Below are positions 35,264-45,770 of a stretch of DNA of 64,000 nucleotides, piece after piece (within the stretch, counting starts at the first letter, position 1; every line of letters starts with the position of its first letter). The position numbers were made by a program, and so were the translations under genes. The DNA comes from Lunularia cruciata (lineage: Eukaryota > Streptophyta > Marchantiopsida > Lunulariales > Lunulariaceae). Below the pieces are notes generated by a model. It saw nothing but the letters and a program-made list of their open reading frames with translations, was not told the DNA's origin and ran no database searches. The stretch is taken from the NCBI GenBank assembly GCA_948567375.1, contig OX419759.1, forward strand, positions 50,941,493 through 51,005,492, in the 5' to 3' direction.

Positions 35264-35316
35264 ATGACTTGTTTGAAAAAATTATCAACATGACTTGTTT
35301 GAAAAAATTATCACTT
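35264..35316. repeat. 26-bp tandem duplication inside the transposase
   Basis: The motif ACATGACTTGTTTGAAAAAA (and the six bases after it) occurs twice in direct succession. Removing one unit joins PGSCHDMTCLKK to LSLWNEL in one frame, so the duplication is a lesion in the transposase gene. Confidence 0.85.
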
Positions 35317-35706
35317 TGGAATGAATTGAACCAAAGAGAAGAGTGTTATAGTTTTGAGTCCAAAGAATACCTTTTAGGTGATTCTAGTTATGTATCCATG
35401 CATCACCTTGTCCTTGCATTGAAGCAGGCCCAAACACAGGACAAGCAAGAGTTCACCAAATTTTTGGCAAAGGAAAGGGTGATAAATGAGCATTGTATAG
35501 GAGTATTGAAAGCTAGATGGCATTCTCATCGTGAGCTTAGAGTGCAACTTAAAGATAATAGTGGAAATGCATATTTGTTAAAGTGGGTTTCAATTTGTAT
35601 TATTTTACATAACTACTTAGTCAATAGGTGTGACATTTGGTCAGAGGACAACGTCAGATTTATAGAGGAAACTCAAATAGATTTAGATATGACTTTAATG
35701 GAATAG

Positions 35707-37844
35707 AGCTTGGTAGAGAAGAAAGTAGGTCCTGGGTGATGCAACAATGCCTTGTTCATTATGTGAATCATATATTGGAATGAAATGAGATCTATTTCTA
35801 TACAATAAAAATATCATCCTTCTAATTTTGCATATTTTGTATGTAATGTTTTTTGTATTTCTTCTATAGTTTTAAAAACATTTTCATATATTGCTACTTT
35901 GACAAACTCCAAGATTTAAAAATTATTTTGTTTTTGGATCTGAAATAAGAATGCAAGAATGTGCTCACACCCATAGTGGTACACTTGAAGTCATTAGGTA
36001 CCCGTGGATGACACCCAAAACATTGGCAATCACCGGATGGCATTGGTTGATGCCCAAAGTGCTATAGAAAACTCACTAGATGGTGTTGGAGGACACTGGT
36101 GTATTTGGCATGGTGGTTGGTAGGGGTGGCATCGGTTGACACTTGCTCGTAGACGCTGGGAGGTACTGAGAGCCGCTAGTACAAGTGTATCTAGATAGGT
36201 ATCACCCATTGGTGCTCAAATTCACCCGGCCGTTGCCGCGTGATGGTGCTTGGAGATGCCCAAAGGCACTCCTCTTATGTAATGGTTGGGTGCGCTGGTT
36301 GGCGAGGTGGCATGATGCATATTACCACATGTTGCCGCTCATGATTTGTATATTTTCTCATCAAACTATGGTTCTTCTTTGTAAAATACTCATTTAGTGA
36401 GTGTAGTTTATATGAATAATTTGTGAGGTGTGGGCTATATAAACCCTATTCCTTGTAGGTAGATTTCACATTTGAGCATTTCTGGAAGTTTGGGAGCAAT
36501 TCAGCTTAGTGAATTTTGAAAAGTTCAGCAATTCAAAAGTTTCAAAAGTTTCAAAATGGTGTACCATTTGGAGTCTTGAGTTTTCTATGAGTAGTAGTGC
36601 AAAACAAAGAGGTTTGAGAGTTGTGGTAGGGTGGGGTTCAAATAGAGAGATTTTCATTTCAAGACAAGTTTCACGATTGTGCTTTTGGGACTAGGACTTG
36701 AGTCTGAGTTGAAGGGTTGAGGAGAGGTTTGGGAGCCATTTTCTGAAAGGCAAGAGTACTGCAATGAGCAAGGAGCCCAAGAGCAAGGACCCCTTGAATT
36801 CATAATGTCAAATTCCTTGATTCTTTCATTTCAGTCCCTACATTTCCTATATTCTCCATGGCAGAAATCTGAGGCTATGAGAAGATTGTTGACGGTGAAG
36901 ACATGAGGAATACTCAAGAAGGAGATTGGCTTATCGGATTCCACATGATTCAACACCCTGCAAACTTCATCAAATGGTGCTAGATAGACAAACATCAAAT
37001 CTGAACAGCGGTGGCAAGAATTAAGGAGGTTGATCTTGATCGGCCTCAAAATCACACTTGGACTGCATTACCCTCATCCCATGGTATTTCTCTTTCTTTC
37101 TTCACATGTTTGCTCTAGTTTTCAGATACTTTAAGAATTTTTTTGTGCTCTTTTTCCCTCAATGTTTAGCGCCTACGGATGCCAACCGGGTATGTCCCGC
37201 AGTGCCTCCCACCGTCCCACCGTCCCACAATGCCTACCTGTGATCCCCCATAGTGCCTCCTCATGCGTCATTGTGACATAAGGCGGCACGCCCTATGTCA
37301 CAATGGGGAGTTGCAAAACTTTAAATCCCTTCCCTGTCCCCAATGCTGATCAATGTCACTTGGCGGCGCTTCCTTGGTCTTTTTTGTTTTTTGCCTGGCC
37401 CAGAGCACCTCCCTATGTCTCCCTGTGTCCCCTTGCGGCTTCACCCTATGCTTCCCTTTGATGAGTTGCAAAATGCAATCCCTCTCCCACATGCCTTCCT
37501 TTGGCTCCCTACGCCTCCTCGAGGTACCAACTAGCATCACCCTATGGGGTGTTGCAAAATACAATTCCTAAACCCTATCTTGTAGCACCAATCAGCATCA
37601 ACCGGTGCCGCCTTGTGCCTTGTTGGTTCCCCACTCTACAATGGGTGTTGTAGCACCCTGTCCGCTAGTGCAGCCGGGCAACAGTCTTTCAAGTTTTCCT
37701 TGCCCCGGAGTGACATCTTAGGGCTTCCGGTGGCTTTTTCCTGTACAGGGGTAACTCTAGGCGCCAACCAATGTCTTTGGTGAAGTTTAAGTGTTTTTGT
37801 TGGTTGTATTTAGAGATGATTCCATGTATTAAGTTTGTTAGCTC
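35707..37844. other. No recognised gene; includes a TGGC/GGTG-rich segment
   Basis: 35985-36400 and 37170-37680 are richer in GC and built of loosely repeated words (TGGCA, GGTG, CCCAATG, TGTTGCAAAAT). A similar segment is at 40500-40850. The 14-mer AAAATACTCATTTA occurs at both 36383 and 40839. These may be terminal regions of an unidentified element that carries the ORFs between them. No coding region is supported here. Confidence 0.35.
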
Positions 37845-38520
37845 TTGGGACAAGAATTCTTGCATTGGCTTGGTCAAGAGAGGCAATTTAGATTGATAGT
37901 TGATATAGTGAGAGATGAACTTGCAATGCCAAGGAGGAGGATACAAAGGAGGAGGACTATTCCTTACACTACCGTTTCATATTGGTTTCCACAAAGAGAC
38001 AGAGTTGCAAAGAGGTATTTGGCAAGGCAATGTATGTATGCTACTTTCAAAGCTTTCTTCTAGTTGATGGGTGCACTTGTGGCACCGACTCTACGGCCCA
38101 AGATTACACATGGGCATTTGGTTCTCAACACCAAGACAAAGTTGAGAAGATTTGGTGTGGAGGATTATGATTGGGAGAGTTAGCATTTCAAGCTATCATT
38201 GCAGAGGTGGGAAGTTTTCACAACCAATTGCAGAGACCTAAGGGGTGCAGGTTCAAGGTCACCTTCCTTAGGTAGATACTCACTCACCTCTTTTTGGAGA
38301 GAGGTTTCATTCCATGGAAGGAAGTGATAACTTGAGTGATGGAGAGGAAGAGATTATACACTATGAAGAGGATGATGATCATGAAGATGCAGAGAGTGAA
38401 AGAGAGGATGAGGACGCAAGTGCTGATGATAGGCAGGATGAGGGAGAGGATGAGGATAGTGAGTGATTGGTTAGATTTGAGTTTTGGCATATGTTTTTGC
38501 TGTTTGAAAGCATACAAAGT
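37845..38520 (+). pseudogene. Decayed ORF of unknown family with basic and acidic segments
   Basis: 37845-38063 reads MPRRRIQRRRTIPYTTVSYW within an open stretch. After a TAG the same frame continues (MGALVAPTLRPKITHGHLVL). 38310-38460 in another frame encodes a Glu/Asp-rich run (a GATGAGG-type repeat). I do not recognise the family. It may be the front part of the ORF group that continues to 40392. Confidence 0.25.
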
Positions 38521-38685
38521 TCTATTGTATATACCATTACCGGATTTAATAAATATGTTAATTTAACATGCCTTAATTAATGAAATTGTGTATTTACTTG
38601 ATGGATGACTAAATGTACCACTTGTGAACAAGTGTTCAACAGATTTATGCTTAGACACATGCCTTACCAATAGTGAGGTTATTGA

Positions 38686-39532
38686 GTGATAATTTTAGGG
38701 AGGGAGTTCCTTCTCCGTCTTCAGCCTTTGAAAGCTCCATCTCCTTCTTCTTCTCCTTCTCCCCTCTCTCCATATGTGGAGGGAGCACCTCACACCACTT
38801 TTTTCATAGTACCTTCAGCTTCTTCTTGTTCTATTGACATCACTTGTGTTTTAAATGATTGTGTTGAGTGGTTGAGGAGGAAGAGAGACTTCTTGTTGAG
38901 AGTGAGAGTAGATTAAAGAGTGTAGAGAGATTACTACTTGAGCATTAGACGAAATTGGAGAGTGTAGAGGAGCACAAGATATTAGTGCTTGAGCGCAAGA
39001 GGCAAGTAGAGAGTATAGAGGCGAAAGAGAGATTAGTGCTTGAACACACGAGGCGATTGGAGACCTTAGAGGAGCATGGTAGATTGTTAGTGGAGAGAGA
39101 GGGACTCCTTTGTGAGCAAGAGGATACTCTCACTGCTATTGAGGAGAGGTATGAGATAGAGAGTAGAGATTAGCTGACTTGGACTTGGATATCCTAGGTG
39201 CCGCTGCTATGGCTGAGGGTTACATGGTCCAATTACAAAATCAAGCACCAGAGTTAGCATCTGTTATGGAGAGGTGTGAGAGTGCACATGTTCAAGTAGA
39301 GGAGAGTGAGAGTAGTCTAGCTCAAGTGAGGGCTAGTGTGGCTTATCTTGGACCAAGACTATGTATTATTGCTTGCCAGACCCATACCCGCCATGAGATG
39401 CAAACCCAGACTGATGCCACCATTGTGGTAGATGCCACCCATGTGTTACCACGTAGTGTTGTGACTCAAGAGACCCAGACTTCTACATCATTGGGCAGTG
39501 TGAATACTCAAGGACTCAGACTGAGTTCATAG
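38686..39532 (+). pseudogene. Coiled-coil ORF of unknown family, frameshifted
   Basis: Three open stretches in different frames follow each other closely: 38686-38916, 38955-39173 and 39179-39532. The middle one has repeating 17-18-residue coiled-coil units (ESVEEHKILVLERKR, ESIEAKERLVLEHTRR, ETLEEHGRLLVEREG). The last continues with heptad-like segments and ends in a Thr/Gln-rich tail. Together they look like one coiled-coil protein broken by small indels. No enzyme motif is seen. It is probably part of a mobile element, but I cannot name which. Confidence 0.35.
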
Positions 39533-39765
39533 AGAGGCTTTGATTATCAAGAGAGTATATTCCATGTATTCTCTTCCCAAGCTTCATGCAGAAGAACATT
39601 ATTGTTGTAGATATCACTTTTTTGGCATTATATTGGGTTCATGGTAGCTCTGGTTTCCGTGCATAGAAGATTGGGACTACTAGGCATGGTTGGTGCTCTC
39701 ACACACAATCAAGGCCTATAGGGTGGGTTGCACGTCCTAGGGTTTTCCATTTCATCCAGTTTTGT

Positions 39766-40392
39766 TTGCTACGCTTTGAGGTTATCTTTTGGATAGATCT
39801 TACTCCGATTGGAGTCGAGTGGTTGCTTTGGAGCATGTGGCAATGGTCAGAACTCTTGGTGAGAGCTCACACCGGGTCTTACCTCATGGCATGTTTGTGT
39901 TCTATAGATGTCCAACGAGATGATAAGTTTAGAGGACTTAGAGTTAGATCATATGAGCATCTCACTTCATTAGGTCTACCACTTCGTGATCTTCTTATCC
40001 TAGATAGTTTTTCACTGTCTTATTATAAGAACCATCCACATGGTGCTATCCATCCTTACAAGGTAGAGAGAACTTCATACAATTGCTCATTTGGCCCTTT
40101 GATGAGTGCTTTGGATAGATTTGTCCATGATGATAGGCTTGTTGTTATTTGGGTAGAAGAGGAGTGGATATCCGGTAGATTGAGTGCTTATAGTAGTGAC
40201 CCATATTTCCTTCTGGCTATCAGTATTAGGCACCAACCCTTGGATGAGAGAGAGTGGTCTCTTTGGTGGTCATTGAGTCCATTTTGGATTCAACATCATG
40301 TAAATCGGCATAGACTTGAGGATGCATTTGTAGCACTTCTATACCATGTTTCATCTCCCTCTTCTTCTTCACCTCCTTCTCCTCTAGCATAG
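39766..40392 (+). CDS. Hypothetical protein, about 200 residues, unknown family
   Basis: An uninterrupted frame of 208 codons with good amino-acid composition. It has Trp-rich segments at both ends (WLLWSMWQW, WSLWWSLSPFW) and a Ser/Pro-rich C-terminal tail. I recognise no domain. The frame opens upstream of the marked start without a clear ATG context, so the true N-terminus is uncertain. The broken coiled-coil ORF lies just upstream in the same orientation. An unbroken frame among decayed sequence is unusual here and suggests either a younger insertion or selection. Confidence 0.4.
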   Translation: MLRFEVIFWIDLTPIGVEWLLWSMWQWSELLVRAHTGSYLMACLCSIDVQRDDKFRGLRVRSYEHLTSLGLPLRDLLILDSFSLSYYKNHPHGAIHPYKVERTSYNCSFGPLMSALDRFVHDDRLVVIWVEEEWISGRLSAYSSDPYFLLAISIRHQPLDEREWSLWWSLSPFWIQHHVNRHRLEDAFVALLYHVSSPSSSSPPSPLA

Positions 40393-40849
40393 TTACATGC
40401 TTTATTGGCTCCACTTTTATACATATCTTATGTATCATATTCTCTTGCATATCTTTTATCATATTTTTTCTAATTTGCTTGTCAAACTCTCAAGGATCAT
40501 TATTGTGTTATGTGTCACTTCTTTTTGATTGGGTGTCAAGTGGCGCCTACAAGTGTCACCTACAGAAGTCAAGCACCATTTCACAACTTTAAGCGGCATC
40601 CCAACTACAAGTGCCACTCAAAACACCCTATGCCACTTGTGGCACCAGGTGGCATCCCGCGGCACTGGGCTCCTATAAGTTATAGTTGATCCGTGTCTTG
40701 GGGCAACAACAAGCACCATCACATGTTGCCCAAAACCCACTCGTGGCATCAGGAAGCATGGGGCATTAGGGATGAGCATCAATGATCACCAATGAGTGGC
40801 AATGGGCGTTGATGAGAGGCAATGGGCATTGCCTTTTCAAAATACTCAT
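40393..40849. other. Non-coding, CACC/GGCA-word-rich segment
   Basis: 40500-40850 consists of irregular repeats of GTGCCAC, GGCATC, CAAGCACCA and GGCAATGGGC, similar in style to 35985-36400. No gene is seen. Confidence 0.4.
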
Positions 40850-42398
40850 TTAACATTTCAGAAAACATGGTTTACATTCCAAACCATAATATATTATGAG
40901 AAAAATCATCTTTATTACACAATTAGTTGGGTTACATTGTGACATGCTATTTGCTATCACTAGAGTATGATGAATTTGGAGTAGTGTTTTCCCTTGTAAA
41001 TTAGAGAGATGATCTTCATGCAAAAATTGAGTTAGCACTTTGAAATACATGTTTATTTCCTCATGAGATTTTCCTACTTGGAGGAGACTCATTTTGATTT
41101 CTTGAGTGCGCTTTGACTCTAAACTCTTCTCTTTGAACCTGTGTTTGTTTGCCCTAGCTTTCTTTTTATCAACACTCAATTTCTTCTCAATTTCAACTTT
41201 CAGCTTCTTTGTCTCTAATCTAACGCGTTCAACTTCCATTTTCATAAGTGTTTTCTCTCTTTTCCTCATGTTGGTGACTTTGAGTTTAGCTAGTTGTAAC
41301 CTCTCTTGTAATTCTATAGCATCTACTTTCAACATGGTGATTTTTGCTAAATCATGAGATAATGACATACTAGGAGACATCCTCGATACCTTACTTGTTG
41401 AATTCCACCTTTTTCCCTTTTTGGATCACGTTCTCCTTCTTGATCTAGGAAAGTGCACTCTGATCCATCCCCTATAGTAGAAGCTAGTGGAGGTGGTGTA
41501 ACAAAAGGTGAGTCATCTATGGGCACCACAAATGGTGACTCTTCCTCGGGTGATTTGGTTCCATTATCCGTGTAAACACTAGGTATATTTTCCACCCCTT
41601 GGGTGTTTGGGACAAACTAGGGTGACAATTTTGGGAGCACCACCTGTGGAGGAGATGGGAATTGTGAGCCCTCTTGTGCACCTTCATGGATCTCCTCCGA
41701 GCCAACCTAGCTCAAATTGGGATTTAAATCTCCCAAACTTACCATAGCGGGTGGACTAATGTTTGCTCTATTCCCAAACATGGCTTCCATTCTAGCTAAA
41801 TATGAACACATTCCATTCAATTATCTTCTATAGTTCTTCACTCTTTGCCATATTCCTTGTCAGTGAGACCCTCTCTTGTAACCTTGTTCTTCAGCTCCTT
41901 AGTTTCTTTGTACTATTTCATGTACCTCAACCATTTCTTGTAAAGCCTATCACTTGTCATAGAATTGGGAAATCCTTGCCCCTCTCATATAAAAAATGTA
42001 GCCATGAAACTAAAAGCGGTGGATTTCTGAATAGGCTTTTTGCAATTCACACCATCAATCTATGCAAAATGCTTAGGGTGCTCCAAATAATCCAATAATT
42101 TGCCATAATGGTGCATTGCCATGCGGAACCTTTTATTCTCTTTTGCTTTGCAAGGCACAAAAGAAGCAATCCTCAACAATTCTCCAAATTTTTCTAATGA
42201 TTGTTCAGGTCGTTGCGAATCCAAACCTGAGTCTATACATCTTGGATCCGCATCCAAAAGCGAGCCTCCTCCACTACAACAAGGTACTTGATCTCCCATT
42301 GCTATATTATCACTACCCTTTTGGAGTAAAATCTCTCGATCACCAATCAATTTTTTGGTTGCTGTGGGCGGCACAAATCTATGGAAATGAACCACCAT
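40850..42398 (-). pseudogene. Coiled-coil / basic ORF, possible DNA-binding partner protein of a DNA transposon
   Basis: On the minus strand 42060-42398 reads into 41810-42059 in the same frame through several TAG/TGA stops. After frame changes it continues through 41347-41595 (PEEESPFVVPIDDSPFVTPP) to 40850-41380. That last part is a long charged coiled coil (ELQERLQLAKLKVTNMRKRE) followed by EEINMYFKVL. The layout (N-terminal globular part, acidic/Pro linker, Lys/Glu coiled coil) resembles the second ORF (Myb/SANT-like accessory protein) of plant PIF/Harbinger elements, but I see no clear Myb motif. It faces the transposase at 34-35.7 kb. The pairing is inference. Confidence 0.35.
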
Positions 42399-43580
42399 AC
42401 CAATGAGAACTACAAATCTACCATTTTAGTTGACTGACATATGCGAAGTGGATGCACAATTTGAGTTGAGATTTCAAATAGTTGAGAGTGACATTTTGGA
42501 ATTGCAAAGAAATTTCAAATATCTCACTCCAAACCATTCACCATGTGACTACACTCTCAATAAATCACTTCACTTCTTCTGATAATCATTTATTTCATTA
42601 TGATATTTTTAAACATCCATTTTGGTACACCTGAATTTTATAAATGAATTTAAATTTAATAATATATTTTATATCAAAATTTACAATATATTAATTTATT
42701 AACATCTAATCTTCTTACTAAATTCACTAAGAATAATTTAGAAATCTATTATTTAACCGGATATCATATTTCTAATCTATTTCTGAAACCCTTAGTATGG
42801 TCTACAACAACCAGAACATCCGTCGTTTTATCTAAGACCAGACAAATGGTGGAGAGTGGGATCCAGAAGTTTAGGGAAATATGGGACGGTCCTCATTAAA
42901 GTCTGCGCTACTTCCTACTACCGGAGTCTCATCAATCTCGAGACGGCAAAAGACCGGGGCGTTTATCTAGACTGCGTGACTTCCTACAGGCGGTCAATGG
43001 GGGCCCAGCGTGATGCTGAGCGGACAGTGCCCAGACCCTTCCCTGCCAACATGGCGACGGGAAAATATCCGGCAGGCAGGCACGACAGAAGGGAGGGATT
43101 TGAATTGTGCGTGGGCATTTGAATTGTGCACGGCGAGTGCCACGCTGGCGGGAAAGTGGACCAAGTCAGACGGTCCCAACCGAGTGTGGGAAGTCATGGG
43201 CTCCATGGCGCAAGGCCTCGGCCTGTCATGGTGAGTGATTACGACCGTGGTAGCTGGGAAACTGTGAAGCATACTGAATTGCGACAGCTTTGTTCTAAAT
43301 GCGAGAGAAGAAAGAGCCCACCGTTTTGGTTTAATGCTTCCTTGAAATAAAGCTTGCTGGGAATCAAATCACAACCGTACTGGTATTTGAATTTGTCCAA
43401 TAAGGAATTTTCTCACCATTCAAAGAATCCATTTCGCTTGTACTTCGTTAACAAGTACAGTAGCCACTACGAAACTTAATAACAAATTATATCCTTTCAC
43501 TCGGTTTGTAACAACTTCACGAGGAGTTAAGATTTAATCGAACGTTGTCGAAAAGTATTCATTACATGTTAGATAAACAG
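42399..43580. other. No recognised gene; contains a GC-rich island
   Basis: 42430-42790 is very AT-rich. 42840-43300 is markedly GC-rich, with overlapping short ORFs on both strands (GC-driven) and no motif. It could be a promoter or 5' exon of an untraced gene, or a fragment of one. Nothing can be assigned. Confidence 0.4.
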
Positions 43581-43720
43581 GCGACCGCGTGAGATAAGAA
43601 GAAGGATGTGAAGGCCCTCGTTAAGCCGTACAAAGGTAAATATAACACGTAAAATGGGCTAAACGTCCATAGTATCCAAATGAGAAATCTGTCCTAAGGC
43701 AACTAAGATATCTGAGCATA
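43581..43720 (-). repeat. LINE 3' tail copy
   Basis: The plus strand starts GCGACCGCGTGAG and continues GAAGGATGTGAAGGCCCTCG..AAGCCGTAC and GAGAAATCTGTCCTAAGGCA, collinear with the reverse complement of the LINE 3' end. It is diverged, and the stem sequence is mutated. Confidence 0.8.
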
Positions 43721-44300
43721 CATGCTTGATTAGGTCTTCACATGCCAAATTCGTTTAGTTCACGTGATGATCTCGCTCGTTCCGTATGAAATCGTGATTG
43801 TCAATAACACAAATAATTTCAATCTGATTTGGGTGAAAGGATCTAAGAAGCACGTATATATAAAGTATACCCCGAAGGAAAATAAAACAGAAGGTATCAA
43901 AACAGTCAAAGGATCCTAGTAATTCGTATTAGAATGAATGGTTACTATAAACTGAAAAATGAACTGATATTTCTATATCTCTCTTGCAAAGGTTAAGAGT
44001 TTTAGATTACATATCTCACCACGTTGTGAAATCTTAAATTAACAAATATTCAATAATATTTTATATATTTTCATAGATTTCCCGAATTAAGTAATGGATT
44101 TCCAAACGTCCAAGCAGAAAAAAAACTTCCTGGCGGAAACAGGTGATGGACCTCGAGACAAGTACATAGGAGCTGGGTCAAAAATTATAATTGAACTCTT
44201 GCTAATCTAGAACAGGTGATAATTTTGCAATAAGTGTGTAAATACAAACGAATAGATATGAAAATAAAGAAATATTAGTTTCCTATAAAATATATAAGCG
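43721..44300. other. No recognised gene; AT-rich
   Basis: Short AT-rich sequence between two LINE copies. I see nothing that can be named. Confidence 0.5.
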
Positions 44301-45028
44301 AAGGCTACCGCATATCAAAAAATGAAGGATTGCAAGACCCCATCAAGCCGCACAAGAGTAAGACAAAAAAGGTAAATTGGAGCTAAGCCCCAATAGAGTC
44401 TATATGAGAAATCTGCCCTAACGCACCTAAGATATCCGAGCTATGCAAGTAGTACGGTCTACACACAACCGGAGCATGCGAAAAAACATCACTTAATGTG
44501 GTTGCTCTCCTATGGATTGCACCAGCCATTGCCATTTGTAGAGCAATCTACACACACTATCTAAAATATGCTACAATGTATGAGAGTGAGAGTGGTACCC
44601 GTGGCGCCTAACATGATAAGCTCTCGTGCACTCCTTGACAAATATGTCAAACTTCATGTCCATCGCTCCATATGACTCCAAGGCTAGAGGAACAAAGAGG
44701 TGACCTTGTTGTATGCCCCTATACTTGGAGACCTTGCGACCTGCTGCTGCCTCGCCGCCCATCCAGGGGGATGGGTAATCATTCCCTCCAAAACTGTATC
44801 CCGTGTAGGGTTTGTAACTACAACATCCGCTACTATCACTTGATCATCTCGGACCACGTATAAATCTGTCTTGACATATGAATGCTCCCTCCAAGCCAAG
44901 TATACACTCTCTCATGGCATAGCAAACACTATGTCTCTAATAGCATCATGGGTAGCTATCCTTTGTCTTCCAAAAGGACACAGTGTCATGTGTTCAGTTG
45001 TTACATCTAGTGTAGAATTCAGTTCACC
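44301..45028 (-). pseudogene. 5'-truncated LINE copy: endonuclease domain and 3' tail
   Basis: The minus strand keeps, in order, ELNSTLDVTTEHMTLC (knuckle, first Cys residues lost), THDAIRDIVFAM, VKTDLYVVRDDQVIVADVVV (endonuclease KxD-x12-D kept), KVSKYRGIQ, and FVPLALESYGAMD. The 3' UTR follows, ending at 44301. The match to the 7.7-10.9-kb element stops at about the first Cys of the knuckle, a typical 5' truncation from target-primed reverse transcription. This copy lacks the TAG that interrupts the other one at 10256 (CAA here). Confidence 0.88.
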
Positions 45029-45734
45029 AGTGAAAAAATAAAAATTAACAAGTGAGTAATGAAGATGCATATGGATGGACCAAACCGAACCGAAACCTGA
45101 TAGCTGGAGATAAAGATGAGATGAGATTTTTCGTTTCCTTGATTCCTTGACTGCCATTTGGGCTCTATCGTACCTCCTCATGGGAGACCGGTTACCAATT
45201 ACAGGCAATCATTTTGATTGGTTTCCAGTATTGTATTGGTTTCCGGTATTGTATTGGTTTCCAGATCGGTTTTAAGAAGAGGGTCCTCTTTTCTGAAACG
45301 TAACGTTACGAGAGCGTACTAACAGTTTTGTTTAACTCATAAACCTTATGGAAAACTGTTATAAGGATAAAGAATTTCTAATATTTTGCAAGGTGATCTC
45401 TCGAATATGATTAAAGAGTTTCAATACAGTTCCACCAAGGGTGTTGTACAGTATGTAGAGAAACTTTCAATGTTATGTGCATCTATAGCAAATGATGCTA
45501 TTCTAAGTACTCTGGACATAAGTTCCATTCATGCTACACTATGTCCATTATGAATTTTCCATCTACACTTGACGAATTAATGGAAATGAGTTTATTTATG
45601 GTTAAAGGCTGAAATCTTCAACTACATCAGATTTATAAATGGAAGCTCGATTCAATTTCATTATTTTCATTTTGTAGCATTCAAATATTATAATATACGA
45701 TTATCATGGACTATATCGTTTAAATAATCTAGGT
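45029..45734. other. No recognised gene; short tandem repeat near 45214-45262
   Basis: 45214-45262 carries three imperfect copies of an 18-bp word (GGTTTCCAGTATTGTATT). The rest shows nothing. Confidence 0.5.
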
Positions 45735-45770
45735 AAAGGCGACCGCGTAGAACACATGAAGGATGGGAAG
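45735..45770 (-). repeat. Very short LINE 3' tail copy
   Basis: AAAGGCGACCGCGTAGAACA and GAAGGATGGGAAG match the last 36 or so bases of the LINE read in reverse complement. The half-stem CTTCCCATCC is present but the rest of the hairpin is lost. Confidence 0.75.

Larger units (their letters stand above)
34295..35706 (+). pseudogene. PIF/Harbinger-type transposase (DDE), broken
   Basis: 34295-34486 and 34514-34756 give an N-terminal part with a helical segment (TPVWLQVALALDRFSHQGN). About 34860-35000 reads GFLGCIGLVNGTLFPL and KKGSHSINGQA, the first DDE block of DDE_Tnp_4 transposases, with the catalytic Asp of the usual IDGT changed to Asn and stops nearby. After a gap with a plausible GT-AG intron (donor near 35024, acceptor near 35242), PGSCHDMTCLKK gives the second Asp block. 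YLLGDSSY and NEHCIGVLKARW (35365-35530), with its Glu, complete the family signature. A 26-bp duplication at about 35264-35316 shifts the frame. The element is inactive. Confidence 0.8.

Noticed and set aside
42994-43272. Overlapping open frames on both strands in the GC-rich island.
   Set aside because: Frames are open on several strands at once because of base composition, and none shows a motif.
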